Part shown: positions 1-9,027 of the stretch, piece by piece | How the letters are laid out: each line of letters begins with the position of its first letter | Position numbering within the stretch: position 1 is the stretch's first letter | Source: Maridesulfovibrio zosterae DSM 11974 | GTDB taxonomy: Bacteria; Desulfobacterota; Desulfovibrionia; Desulfovibrionales; Desulfovibrionaceae | Length of the DNA: 64,000 bases | Direction: 5' to 3' | Assembly: GCF_000425265.1 (NCBI RefSeq) | Contig: NZ_AUDC01000012.1 | Span: forward strand, 186,001 to 250,000 | The notes under the pieces: model-generated | The model's input: the letters and a program-made list of their open reading frames with translations, nothing else | Databases searched by the model: none | Told to the model about the DNA's origin: nothing | Translations under genes and position numbers: made by a program

Positions 1-682
1 TCGCATCGTGATTGAAGCCGATAGACCATGACAGGAGTGTGGTGATTACAACGGCGCAAAGCACATTCGGAATTTTCGGATTGATCTTCTTGAGCCCCAC
101 CATAATGGCAAAAGCCAGTGCCCCCATTCCTAGAGTTGGCAGATGGGTATAATGCATTGCACCATGAATAACCCGCATTATAGTTTCAAAATGCAGGTCT
201 GCTTTATCAACGTACACACCAAACATCTTGGACAGCTGTGAAGATGCGATAATGATCGCAGCTGCGTTGGTAAATCCGTTTACAACTGGATGTGAAAGGA
301 AATTTACAACTAGACCAAGACGTAGGACACCAAGCAGGAACTGAAATATACCGACCAGCAATGCCAGAAGCAATGCATATGCAATATATCCTTCACTGCC
401 TGCTGTGGCGAGCGGCTCAAGAGACGCAGCTGTCATAAGAGATACAACTGCCACAGGCCCCGTTGCAAGCTGGCGGCTTGAGCCGAAAAGGGCTGCAACC
501 ATAGGCGGAAGCAGTGAGGCGTAAAGACCGTAGTATGCAGGCATCCCCGCAAGCTGTGCATACGCCATGGACTGTGGGATAAGCACAAGAGCAACGGTCA
601 GACCGGAAAGAATATCCGCTCTAAAAGCCGTTCCGCTGTACTTTTTGAACCAGCCCAAAAAAGGAAAAATTTTAGTAAGCAT
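1..682 (-). CDS. SulP family inorganic anion transporter (partial)
   Basis: Only the first 227 codons lie in the window; the C-terminal half, including any STAS domain, is beyond the left edge. SulP proteins are inner-membrane carriers for sulfate, bicarbonate and similar anions. The translation shows the family N-terminus: a GLTVALVLIPQSMAYAQLAG helix, then PAYYGLYASLLPP, GSSRQLATGPVAVVSLM and NGFTNAAAIIIA, with several hydrophobic segments. It begins 13 bp downstream of the TetR-type gene and on the same strand, so the two probably form one operon. The transported ion cannot be read from the sequence; sulfate is plausible for a sulfate reducer but is only inferred. Confidence 0.9.
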   Translation of the reverse strand, partial: MLTKIFPFLGWFKKYSGTAFRADILSGLTVALVLIPQSMAYAQLAGMPAYYGLYASLLPPMVAALFGSSRQLATGPVAVVSLMTAASLEPLATAGSEGYIAYALLLALLVGIFQFLLGVLRLGLVVNFLSHPVVNGFTNAAAIIIASSQLSKMFGVYVDKADLHFETIMRVIHGAMHYTHLPTLGMGALAFAIMVGLKKINPKIPNVLCAVVITTLLSWSIGFNHDA

Positions 683-695
683 GAGATAAGTACCT

Positions 696-1289
696 CTAGT
701 TAGGTTTCAACATTCTACGGACAGACTCTATAAGGTCATTAAACAGTGCGCCCGCATCATAAAGATTAAAATTTTTAAATCTCACTAACCCATCTACCAT
801 AGTAAAGATAATGAGTGCACTCTTCCTCGGGCTGACGTTGCCAATCGAGCCGTCCTCAAGCCCTTTATGGATTGCCTGCTCAAAAAGAATGACCAGACAA
901 TTATAAATTGCTTCGAGGTTTTCCCGGAACTCCGGTCTGCTTTCTGCAAACTGATACAAAAAAAGCCGATGTAGAAGTAAGAACTGATGTTCCATACGTC
1001 CGGCAAGAAGAAGATAAAACGCGACCACTTCTTCCATCATCTCAAGGCCTGTACCTTGTTCATGATTTTCCATGTGAGCATCAAACTCTTCTAAAATGCG
1101 CACCTTTGTTGCCTCAAGGATTGCAAACAGAAGCTGTTCTTTGCTCTTGAAATGATAAAAAATAGTTCCTTCCGCAGCCCCGGTCATATCTGATAGTTCG
1201 TGCATAGAAGTATCGGCAAATCCCTTGTTGGCGAAAAGCATGGTAGCAGCCTCCAGTATTGCTGCTTTTTTCTTAGACATCTTGGTCAT
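696..1289 (-). CDS. TetR/AcrR family transcriptional regulator
   Basis: A 197-residue TetR-type repressor. The N-terminal helix-turn-helix (about residues 8-55) has the usual SMHELSDMTGAAEGTIFYHF pattern, and the C-terminal region is a helical ligand domain of ordinary length. An in-frame GTG lies one codon earlier, but the ATG at 1289 has better spacing from AGGAG and is preferred. The gene precedes the SulP transporter gene by 13 bp, so it probably controls itself and that transporter. Two inverted repeats with the half-site ACTGAGT lie upstream, one just downstream of a good promoter, which fits autorepression. The inducing ligand is unknown. Confidence 0.9.
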   Translation of the reverse strand: MTKMSKKKAAILEAATMLFANKGFADTSMHELSDMTGAAEGTIFYHFKSKEQLLFAILEATKVRILEEFDAHMENHEQGTGLEMMEEVVAFYLLLAGRMEHQFLLLHRLFLYQFAESRPEFRENLEAIYNCLVILFEQAIHKGLEDGSIGNVSPRKSALIIFTMVDGLVRFKNFNLYDAGALFNDLIESVRRMLKPN

Positions 1290-1315
1290 CACTTCTCCTG
1301 ATTTACAAAAAACCG

Positions 1316-1329
1316 ACTGAGCACTCAGT
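1316..1329. promoter_or_regulatory. Candidate TetR operator O1
   Basis: An inverted repeat with perfect 6-base arms, ACTGAG and CTCAGT, separated by CA. It lies about 10 bp downstream of the tetR -10 box, across the predicted transcription start, where bound repressor would block initiation. A second copy lies at 1483-1500. Binding by the adjacent TetR protein is inferred. Confidence 0.6.
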
Positions 1330-1338
1330 ATTTCGTAA

Positions 1339-1366
1339 AATATACTGTTTCCAAGTTCAATGTCAA
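1339..1366 (-). promoter_or_regulatory. Promoter of the tetR-sulP unit
   Basis: On the minus strand, TTGACA (1361-1366) is followed after 16 bp by TATATT (1339-1344), a near-consensus sigma-70 promoter. Transcription would start near 1332, immediately next to operator O1. Confidence 0.65.
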
Positions 1367-1482
1367 CCCGTCCATTTTTTCACAAGCACATAGTTAAGTT
1401 TATTTAATGAGTTAATTTTATTATACATATTCAATAAATAAGACATATACATACAATGCACTTTTTTTCACAAAACACTTAT

Positions 1483-1500
1483 ACTGAGTTATCACTCGGT
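1483..1500. promoter_or_regulatory. Candidate TetR operator O2
   Basis: ACTGAGT and ACTCGGT arms around TATC form an inverted repeat with one mismatch, using the same half-site as O1. It lies about 170 bp upstream of O1, so it could be an auxiliary site for looping. The relation to O1 is seen in the sequence; the function is inferred. Confidence 0.45.
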
Positions 1501-1580
1501 TTTTATTAAACTTTTTTATTATCTTTATAGGGAAGATTAATTTTCGCTATAAAAACAATTTCCTGTATTTTTAGTTCTAA

Positions 1581-1620
1581 AATAAAAAGTCCGAACTCGG
1601 ATATTTGAGTTCGGACTTCA
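1581..1620 (-). terminator. Rho-independent terminator after the class V aminotransferase gene
   Basis: An 11-bp perfect stem (AGTCCGAACTC at 1588-1598 with GAGTTCGGACT at 1607-1617) is followed on the minus strand by TTTTTATTT. It ends the transcript of the gene that stops at 1649 and insulates the tetR promoter. Confidence 0.85.
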
Positions 1621-1648
1621 AGGATTTTAAATAGATTGAACTTAAGAA

Positions 1649-2788
1649 CTAATTGAAAGTATTCAAAACCTCGCCAAGCACTTCAAGATACTCTGTAAGC
1701 ATTTCAGGCATAATATCTGCCATATGCCCGACACGAAAAATAGGAGACTCACCCTGATCAGCAAGTTCTTTATTAATTTTTCCGTAACCGGGATCAAAAA
1801 GATAGCCATGCTCACGCATCAGCTCTTTCACCTCTTTAAGCTTATCAATTGTCATATATGAAGGAGTCTTAAAGGTTGTAAGACTTGGTGAACGGAATCC
1901 CTCCTGAGCAAAAAGCTCATATCCATCCATTATTTCAGACCATTTATGCGCTATAGTCCGCATGTCTTCATGCCTCTTAAAACGCCCTGCTACGGTTTCA
2001 CTATTTACAATATAGTCAAGCTGCACACACATCTGATTGGCAAGTGTTCCGTTTGGTGTGGTCAAAGTCTGATTAATTTTAGCCTTTCCCATCTGAGCAA
2101 TGATATCAGTTGTGTAACCACGATTTTCAACCGTTGCGGCTTTCTCCATTGCTTCCTCACTCACAAAACCTATACCGAAACCGGCAGGCAATCCCAGTGA
2201 CTTCTGAGTTGAGGTACAATACATTAGCGGTTTTGCTTCACTGATCATACTAGGAGCTCCACCAAAAATAGAAACTCCGTCGACTATGGGTAATGCACCA
2301 TTTGCACGTATCAATTCACAAACCTGAACGACATCATTTATGACACCTGTTGCAGTTTCATTATGAGTAAAAGTCACAACATCCGGCTTATGCTCTTTAA
2401 GTGCAACTTCCAATTCTTGCATATCAATAGCTTTTCCATGAGCAAACTTAAGCTGAACAGCGTTCTTTCCATTAACAACAGCAAGCGTATGATAAAGATC
2501 ACCAAAAGCACCTACAGAGACATTCAGCACTTTATCAGAATCAGAAACGAGAGAACGAATGGAAGCTTCCAGAACATTCGTACCTGAACCATTAAAAATA
2601 ATCGGAGTATATCCTTTAGGATTACCGGCAATAGCCAGAAGGTTTCTCATTATAGGCTCAAAACGTTTTGGATTTTCAGAATCCCGATGACCGAATTCAG
2701 GCAGCAGTCCTGCTCTGCGAACTTCTTCACGAAGAAGAATTGGCCCGGTAATAAATAATTTTAAGTCAACAAAATCATCACCTATCAT
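1649..2788 (-). CDS. Class V PLP-dependent aminotransferase (alanine-glyoxylate / serine-pyruvate type)
   Basis: A 379-residue fold-type I aminotransferase of class V, related to alanine-glyoxylate, serine-pyruvate and 2-aminoethylphosphonate transaminases. The early FITGP motif, GSGTNVLEAS, the aspartate of PIVDGVSIFGG and the PLP lysine in STQKSLGLPAG fit the family. A longer frame starts at 2830, but GAGAGGG lies 7 nt before the ATG at 2788, which gives the usual N-terminus. It is a single gene with its own terminator. Substrate specificity cannot be fixed from sequence; amino-donor metabolism of serine, alanine or glyoxylate is most likely. Confidence 0.85.
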   Translation of the reverse strand: MIGDDFVDLKLFITGPILLREEVRRAGLLPEFGHRDSENPKRFEPIMRNLLAIAGNPKGYTPIIFNGSGTNVLEASIRSLVSDSDKVLNVSVGAFGDLYHTLAVVNGKNAVQLKFAHGKAIDMQELEVALKEHKPDVVTFTHNETATGVINDVVQVCELIRANGALPIVDGVSIFGGAPSMISEAKPLMYCTSTQKSLGLPAGFGIGFVSEEAMEKAATVENRGYTTDIIAQMGKAKINQTLTTPNGTLANQMCVQLDYIVNSETVAGRFKRHEDMRTIAHKWSEIMDGYELFAQEGFRSPSLTTFKTPSYMTIDKLKEVKELMREHGYLFDPGYGKINKELADQGESPIFRVGHMADIMPEMLTEYLEVLGEVLNTFN

Positions 2789-3250
2789 TTTTAAACCCTC
2801 TCTTTTCCTCATTATATAATTTAGAGACAAATAATTACGAATATCGCAAAGAAGACTGCAGTAGGTCTATTTTTAAAGCAAAAATATTCTGTTAAATGTA
2901 TCAGTTCTGTCAAGCATAAAACACAACACCTCTTTACAATCAATAGCTCCGTCATTAGTATCTTTGGTGTCAACACTGATTTCCAAGAGCCTTTTCACAA
3001 TAGAAAAACAGTCTGTTTAATATGAGAGTGTTTTTAATATCTATTTTGCATTTCTTAACATATCAATTTACAAGAAATAAGCAGTGAAAACAGCATCTTA
3101 AGATTTGGATGTAAGTATAAATATCGTGAAGAATCACGAAATTACAAAATAGTTACTTGATTTTCGTCAAGGTGATCTCTATATTGCCTTTTTTTCTTCA
3201 CAAGGGGCTGTTCTGCTCCTTAACACACAAAATATTCACGGTAAGATATT
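2789..3250. other. Intergenic region upstream of the YdiJ-like gene
   Basis: An AT-rich, gene-free stretch between divergently transcribed genes, so it must hold both promoters. The clearest element is an inverted repeat TCGTGA-AGAA-TCACGA at 3124-3139, about 110 bp before the oxidoreductase start, which could be an operator. No riboswitch or terminator was recognised. Confidence 0.4.
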
Positions 3251-6200
3251 ATGCCTCAACTAGGTCCTCATATTTCTATTCCAGCCGAAGCTCTTCTTTC
3301 AAGAGTACTCGGCCTTGATCCTTTCGATTTTAAAGGCTGGCCTGAAGATGTTCGCACTCTCGCTGAAAGCATTGCTGCGGAACTCTTTCTTGTGCGTTAT
3401 AACCCGTTTATTGACCCGGAACTGGTTCGTAAATCAGTCTCCAGAACTCTGACTCTGGCCCGACCAACCCTATCAGGTGAATACCCGCAGCGGTTAACCC
3501 GTGCAGTTGAAAATTTCTGGCTCAAACAAGATGCAGATCAGGAATTCAAAATAAGATTCATCGAAAAAATTAAAGAGATTCTACCCGAAGAGTGTATCGG
3601 ACTTAAGCCGCATACCCTTGTCCAGTCGGCCACAGATGCAACAGATTTACGTATTGAACTTCCAATTGCTGTACTTTTCCCTGAAAAGACTGAACATATC
3701 AGAGCTATTGTACGCCTCGCAAATGAGATGCAATTCGGACTTATTCCCCGTGGAGGTGGAACAGGAGCAACCGGTGGGGCAATTCCTGCTCTTGACCGCA
3801 CTGCAGTTCTTTCACTGGGCCGCTTTAAAAAAATCATCAGTGTTGATCCGGGAACAATGAGCCTCTGTGCGCAAGCCGGTGTTATTACTCTTGATGCCAT
3901 TAAGGCTGCTGAAAAAAAGAATCTGCTGTTTACTGTTGATCCTGCATCTAAAGCAGGTTCTTCTCTGGGTGGAAATATTTCTGAAAACTCCGGCGGCCCT
4001 TTCGCCTTTGAATATGGTTGCACTATTGATAATATTCTCAGTTATAAAATGGTCATGCCTAAAGGGGATCTGATTGAAGTCAGACGCAAAGAACATCCCG
4101 GTCACAAAATATTTGCTAATGAAAACGCAACCTTTGAAATAATTGATGGTAAAGGAAGCTTAGTTGATACAATAGAGCTTACTGCAAATGAAATTCGCAC
4201 GACAGGACTTGGAAAGGACGTAACCAACAAGTATTTAGGCGGACTTCCAGGAGTTCAAAAAGAAGGTGTTGACGGTATCATCACCGAAGCATGCTTCGCC
4301 CTTTACCCAAAACCGTCCAACTCCCGGGTTCTGTGCCTTGAGTTTTATGGACGCTCCATGCGCAATGCGATGATGGTCATTAAAGATGTTGTTTCTCTGC
4401 GGGATACTATCCGTGAAGAAGGCGATCTCGTAAAAATTTCCGCACTGGAGGAGTTCGGTCCCAAATACGTTCAGGCAATCAAATATGAAAAAAAATCAGA
4501 AAAATACGAAGGTGAACCTATCTCCGTATTGATTTTACAATTGGACTCAGATGATGAAGCTGCGTTGCAAAGTGCGGTTGATACAATTATGTCCATTGCC
4601 CAGCCCTATGATGGAGTAGATATCTTCGCTGCCCGCGATGAGAAAGAAGCTGAACACTTCTGGGAAGACAGACATAAACTTTCTGCCATCGCTAAACGGA
4701 CTTCAGGCTTTAAGGTTAACGAAGATATCGTAATTCCCCTTGAAGTAATTCCTGATTTTTCTGATTTTCTTGAAGATTTAAACCTCATTTATCTTGCAAA
4801 AATTTACCGCCGTTCTCTATTGGCAGTAAAAGATCTCCATGGCTTTCCTATCGAAGAGCCAAAGGTTGAACTGGCTCTTGAGCGCACTACAGATATTCTT
4901 AAAGGCAAAACATCTGGAAAGGATCTCAGTGATCAGGAACTCGAAGGGCAGATTCGCTATATTTTTCAGGAATTACGTGATGAATTCCCTAAACTGGATT
5001 CCAAAATAGAGAATATACTGAAAAAGCTTAAAGAACAGCGCATCGTCATTGCCAACCACATGCATGCTGGCGATGGTAACTGCCATGTAAATATTCCAGT
5101 CAACTCAAACGATCAGGATATGCTGCACAGTGCACACGAAGCAGTAGACGATGTTTTCAAAAAAGTTCTTGAGCTTAAAGGTGAAGTTTCAGGTGAACAT
5201 GGGATCGGTATCACTAAGATTGATTACCTCTCCGATGCTAAAATTGAAGCAATCCGCAAATACAAACTGAAGGTTGACCCTCTTAACATCCTTAATCCAG
5301 GGAAACTGACCCGTAGAAAACTTCCTTCTCCGGCATACACATTCTCGTTCAACAGGCTCATTAACGACCTGAACAAAACAGCCATCAAGGACAAAGAACA
5401 CTTGATGGATCTGCTTAAAAACATTCAGACCTGTACCCGTTGCGGAAAATGCAAACAGGTTTGCCCAATGTATTATCCTGAGAAAGGACTCATGTACCAC
5501 CCCAGAAACAAGAATATTGCACTGGGAGCACTTATTGAAGCTATATACTATTCACAGGTCCAGCGAGGTGAACCTTCCCCAGATCTTATGACCAAACTGC
5601 GCAAACTCATGGAGCACTGCACAGCCTGTGGTCGTTGTACTTCTGTATGCCCTATCAAGATTGATTCGGCAGGAGCAGCACTCCAGATTAGAAGCTTTCT
5701 TGAATATAAGGGAACCAGTGGACATCCTATCAAGAGTGCAGCTCTAGGCTTCATTGCCAAAGATCCGGAAAGCAGACTGCCTAAGGCAGCTAAATTCCTG
5801 TCACTATCAGCTGCGATACAATCTAAAGCAATAGGCTTTATCCCCGGTCACTGGCGTAGACGTATGGATTCTCCCATAATACATAGTAAAACTCCGGCAA
5901 TGGATTATAAAAATCTATCCGAAAGCATTAATCTGGATAAGGGGTCTATGTTTATGCACAGTACCCCTGCGCCGGACAGTGTTTTTTACTTCCCCGGTTG
6001 CGGTGCAAGCCTGTTCTCCCGAGACATAGGTATGGCCACACTATATCTGCTGCTTAAGTCCGGCGTAAATGTGGTAATGCCATCCAAACATCTATGCTGC
6101 GGATATCCGTTGCTGGCAAGCGGGTGCGTCGAATCATACAACACCAATCGACATCGGAACATCAGCGATATTCAATACCGCATAGCAAAAGCATCAATAG

Positions 6201-6796
6201 TGGGCCTTAATGTGTCTACCATAATCACAGCCTGTGGAACCTGTCGTGAATCATTGGAATCATATGATTTCAGTCAGGAAATGGGCGGTCATTTGAAGCG
6301 CAGCGATGCTGTTCAATATTTGCTGACTAATCCCGGAAATATAAACCTGACAGACCTTGCTACTGATCAGGAAATTATATACCACGCATCATGCCATACT
6401 GAATGGACAGACGTGAATAAATCAAAAGCGCCTGAAGCATACAGAAAAGCTATTGCCGGAATGCTTGGAAGCAAGGTCACTCTTTCTCCCGGCTGCTGCG
6501 GAGAATCGGGCCTAGGCTCTATCACCAGTCCGGAAATATATAACAAACTTCGTGATCGTAAAGGTGAACAGCTTAAAAAGGACTTGCGGGGATGTGATAA
6601 AAAAACACCTATTCTCGTAGGATGTCCATCCTGTAAAGTTGGAATTAAGCGTAATGTTCATACTCTTAAAAAGCATAACCGTGTTTTGCACACTGTAGAA
6701 TATCTCGCTGAAGTAATCGGCGGTCCCAAATGGCGCAAAGAATTCAAGAAAGAACTTGAAAAAGCGCAACGTCAGGATGAACTGGTAATTATATAA
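3251..6796 (+). CDS. YdiJ-like FAD-linked oxidase / Fe-S fusion (D-2-hydroxyacid dehydrogenase type)
   Basis: An 1181-residue fusion of a GlcD/Dld flavoprotein with a GlpC-like iron-sulfur half. An FAD-binding type 4 domain (about 130-350) carries IPRGGGTGATGG and AGSSLGGNISENSGGP, followed by the FAD-oxidase C-terminal domain with HMHAGDGNCHVN. Two 4Fe-4S motifs start near C728 (CTRCGKCKQVCP) and C790 (CTACGRCTSVCP). The C-terminal part has two cysteine-rich CCG-type modules, with PGCG near 917, CCGYP near 949 and CCGESG near 1082. Such enzymes oxidise D-lactate, D-2-hydroxyglutarate or related acids and pass electrons to the membrane pool. E. coli YdiJ is a similar fusion. The exact substrate is unknown. 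ruvX follows 2 bp later. Confidence 0.88.
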   Translation: MPQLGPHISIPAEALLSRVLGLDPFDFKGWPEDVRTLAESIAAELFLVRYNPFIDPELVRKSVSRTLTLARPTLSGEYPQRLTRAVENFWLKQDADQEFKIRFIEKIKEILPEECIGLKPHTLVQSATDATDLRIELPIAVLFPEKTEHIRAIVRLANEMQFGLIPRGGGTGATGGAIPALDRTAVLSLGRFKKIISVDPGTMSLCAQAGVITLDAIKAAEKKNLLFTVDPASKAGSSLGGNISENSGGPFAFEYGCTIDNILSYKMVMPKGDLIEVRRKEHPGHKIFANENATFEIIDGKGSLVDTIELTANEIRTTGLGKDVTNKYLGGLPGVQKEGVDGIITEACFALYPKPSNSRVLCLEFYGRSMRNAMMVIKDVVSLRDTIREEGDLVKISALEEFGPKYVQAIKYEKKSEKYEGEPISVLILQLDSDDEAALQSAVDTIMSIAQPYDGVDIFAARDEKEAEHFWEDRHKLSAIAKRTSGFKVNEDIVIPLEVIPDFSDFLEDLNLIYLAKIYRRSLLAVKDLHGFPIEEPKVELALERTTDILKGKTSGKDLSDQELEGQIRYIFQELRDEFPKLDSKIENILKKLKEQRIVIANHMHAGDGNCHVNIPVNSNDQDMLHSAHEAVDDVFKKVLELKGEVSGEHGIGITKIDYLSDAKIEAIRKYKLKVDPLNILNPGKLTRRKLPSPAYTFSFNRLINDLNKTAIKDKEHLMDLLKNIQTCTRCGKCKQVCPMYYPEKGLMYHPRNKNIALGALIEAIYYSQVQRGEPSPDLMTKLRKLMEHCTACGRCTSVCPIKIDSAGAALQIRSFLEYKGTSGHPIKSAALGFIAKDPESRLPKAAKFLSLSAAIQSKAIGFIPGHWRRRMDSPIIHSKTPAMDYKNLSESINLDKGSMFMHSTPAPDSVFYFPGCGASLFSRDIGMATLYLLLKSGVNVVMPSKHLCCGYPLLASGCVESYNTNRHRNISDIQYRIAKASIVGLNVSTIITACGTCRESLESYDFSQEMGGHLKRSDAVQYLLTNPGNINLTDLATDQEIIYHASCHTEWTDVNKSKAPEAYRKAIAGMLGSKVTLSPGCCGESGLGSITSPEIYNKLRDRKGEQLKKDLRGCDKKTPILVGCPSCKVGIKRNVHTLKKHNRVLHTVEYLAEVIGGPKWRKEFKKELEKAQRQDELVII

Positions 6797-6798
6797 AT

Positions 6799-7206
6799 AT
6801 GAAAGCACTAGGAATAGACTTTGGAACCAAACGCATCGGGCTTGCCATAACCGACCCGGAAAAGATGTTCTCTTTTCCACTAAAGGTTATGCAGAAAACA
6901 ACCCGCGATGCCATGTTTTCAGAGTTAATTGAAATAATTGAAAATGAGAAGGTCGGTGAAATAATCATCGGCCTTCCTCTTTCTCTTGACGGAGAAGACA
7001 CACTTACCACCAGACAAGTGCGCAACTTTGCTGCATCACTTGAAAGAAGGGTTGACTTACCCATTCATCTTGTGGATGAAAGACTAAGCTCAATTGCAGC
7101 AGAAGAAGAACTCAAGGAGTCAGGACTTTGGGACAAAAAACGAAAGAAGAATCTGGACAGCCAAGCCGCAAAAATAATTCTGGAAACGTGGCTGGCAAGA
7201 AAATAA
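6799..7206 (+). CDS. ruvX: Holliday junction resolvase-like protein RuvX/YqgF
   Basis: A 135-residue RNase H-fold protein of the YqgF family, linked in other bacteria to pre-16S rRNA 5' processing and annotated as a putative Holliday junction resolvase. Family motifs are all visible: IDFGTKRIGLAITD at the N-terminus, IIGLPLSLDG in the middle, DERLSS, and the C-terminal DSQAAKIILE with the third acidic residue. Length is normal. It starts 2 bp after the oxidoreductase stop and overlaps the start of mltG, so all three genes are probably co-transcribed. Confidence 0.93.
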   Translation: MKALGIDFGTKRIGLAITDPEKMFSFPLKVMQKTTRDAMFSELIEIIENEKVGEIIIGLPLSLDGEDTLTTRQVRNFAASLERRVDLPIHLVDERLSSIAAEEELKESGLWDKKRKKNLDSQAAKIILETWLARK

Positions 7207-8249
7207 TTTTACACTACGTAATGCCTGCACTGGCAGTTGGCTGTATCGCCATGATGCTGGTCGCTTCATGGTTCATGTACAAGTCATGGAGCTTTCTAAA
7301 TATCCCGCCAGAGATTGAAGGGCGTCAGATTCTTTTTACAGTTGAACCGGGAGAAGCTCTCTGGACCGTATCAACTAATCTTTCCAAAGAAGGCTTAATC
7401 AGCGATTCCAAACAATTTCGAGAATATGCACAGGTACAGGGCAAGGAAAATAAAGTCAGGGCCGGAGAATTTAATCTCTACACAAACATGACTGCCCCGC
7501 AAATCCTCGAAACCCTGACAACGACTTCAGGCATAATGCACAAGTTTTCAGTCCGCGAAGGGCTTACGTGGTGGGCAACGGCAGATGTTGCTGCAAAATC
7601 AAAATTAACTGATTATGCCCAGTTTAAAGCTGCCGTTTCTGATCCAAATCTGCTTGCAAAATATCACATACCCGCAAAAAGTGCTGAAGGTTATCTGTTT
7701 CCTGAGACATATTTACTGACCGCTCCCAAAAAAGATTCAGGGAAGGTTCTTGTGGAAACTATGCTCAAAGAATTTCGTAAAGCTGCTCAAAAAGCATGGA
7801 ATGGCAAACTTCCTGATCCGGATGAAATACACAAGACGATTATTCTGGCTTCTCTTATTGAAAAAGAAACCGGAGATGTATCTGAAAGACGTACAATAGC
7901 AGGAGTATTCGCGAACCGCCTTCAAAAAGGCTATCTGCTCCAGTGCGATCCAACTATCATATATGGGCTTGGTGAAACGTTTGACGGTAACATTCGTAAG
8001 AAACACATCAGCGATAAATCTAATCCCTACAACTCATACCAGCACAGGGGATTGCCTCCCGGCCCAATATGCTCTCCGGGACTTGAGTCGATAAAAGCAG
8101 CCATTAATCCCGAAAAACATTCTTATTTATATTTTGTCGCCAAAGGTAATGGAGCGCATTACTTCAGCAAATCGCTGAAAGAACACAATGCAGCGGTGAA
8201 AAGATATCAGCTTCACAGAAACAAAAAAACATATCGATCATATAATTAA
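7188..8249 (+). CDS. mltG: Endolytic murein transglycosylase MltG
   Basis: An inner-membrane lytic transglycosylase that cleaves nascent glycan strands and helps set their length. One N-terminal transmembrane helix (about residues 10-32) is followed by the periplasmic YceG domain with EGYLFPETY, the catalytic glutamate in SLIEKETGD, FANRLQKG and the C-terminal YNSYQHRGLPPGPI block. The start is uncertain. GTG at 7188 gives a short lysine-containing lead into the helix; a TTG at 7128 has a better Shine-Dalgarno (AAGGAG, 8 nt) but would overlap ruvX by 79 bp; an ATG lies at 7221. Pairing with ruvX is common. Confidence 0.9.
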   Translation: MAGKKIILHYVMPALAVGCIAMMLVASWFMYKSWSFLNIPPEIEGRQILFTVEPGEALWTVSTNLSKEGLISDSKQFREYAQVQGKENKVRAGEFNLYTNMTAPQILETLTTTSGIMHKFSVREGLTWWATADVAAKSKLTDYAQFKAAVSDPNLLAKYHIPAKSAEGYLFPETYLLTAPKKDSGKVLVETMLKEFRKAAQKAWNGKLPDPDEIHKTIILASLIEKETGDVSERRTIAGVFANRLQKGYLLQCDPTIIYGLGETFDGNIRKKHISDKSNPYNSYQHRGLPPGPICSPGLESIKAAINPEKHSYLYFVAKGNGAHYFSKSLKEHNAAVKRYQLHRNKKTYRSYN

Positions 8250-8274
8250 CAGTAACAGGATGATCTGAGGCCTA

Positions 8275-8991
8275 TCAGCATAGTTTTTTTCTAGCGGACT
8301 CCTCGTTATCATATATGGAAGCCATTTTGCTGATCCCCATTGAATCAAGTACGCAACGGAAATTCCCCGACAACCCTGTGATAATAATATTGCAGCCTTT
8401 GGCTTTAGCTTTTTCTATTACGTTATAGAGTGTATCGATTGCGGCCCCGTTAATAGAAGCTTTCTCTTGAAAGATAATGAGAATATTCATTTTTGAAGTG
8501 TCCATTGCTTCATCAAAAATATCAATTAACAATCCTTCGGATTTAGAAGTAAGATTGCCGGCAACTTCTATAACTGCGAGCTTATCCTCAAAAATAAGCC
8601 GAACGTCATCCTGTTTTTTACGTGCAAATAAACGCCGATCATCTGAAAGGCGCAAAGCTTTTTCCAAGTCTTCACGCTTTACAGGCTTGTTGAGAAAATC
8701 AGTGGCATCGAGATTCAAGGCTTTGATGGCAAGATCCATATCTCCGTGTCCCGTGATAACTATTACTTCTGAGTCAGGTGATATGGCTTTAATTCTACTG
8801 AGTACCTCAAGTCCGTCCATTCCCGGCATTTTAATGTCAGTCATAACGAGATCAGGCTTTCTTGCATCAAAAATTTCGATTCCTATTTCACCGTTCTCAG
8901 CGGTCAAGACTTCATGTCCATAAGCTGTAAGAAGCATTTCGAACATGTTTAATGTAGCTCTTTCATCGTCTATTACAAGAATTTTACTCAC
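8275..8991 (-). CDS. Response regulator with C-terminal STAS-like domain
   Basis: A 238-residue protein with an N-terminal receiver domain (about 1-120; VIDDE acidic pair, phospho-acceptor Asp in LVMTDIKMPG, VITGH, NKPV lysine) and, instead of a DNA-binding output, a C-terminal domain of about 100 residues. That domain (IFEDKLAVIEVAGNL to the end) resembles STAS/anti-anti-sigma proteins, including a GAAIDTLYNVIEKAKAKG helix. It is the last gene of the leftward PilZ, binding-protein, kinase, receiver unit and is the likely partner of that kinase. STAS output suggests protein-protein switching rather than transcription control; this is inferred from the fold. Confidence 0.85.
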   Translation of the reverse strand: MSKILVIDDERATLNMFEMLLTAYGHEVLTAENGEIGIEIFDARKPDLVMTDIKMPGMDGLEVLSRIKAISPDSEVIVITGHGDMDLAIKALNLDATDFLNKPVKREDLEKALRLSDDRRLFARKKQDDVRLIFEDKLAVIEVAGNLTSKSEGLLIDIFDEAMDTSKMNILIIFQEKASINGAAIDTLYNVIEKAKAKGCNIIITGLSGNFRCVLDSMGISKMASIYDNEESARKKLC

Positions 8992-9027
8992 ACTTTACCC
9001 CATATATATTCTCTATAAATTCAGAGT

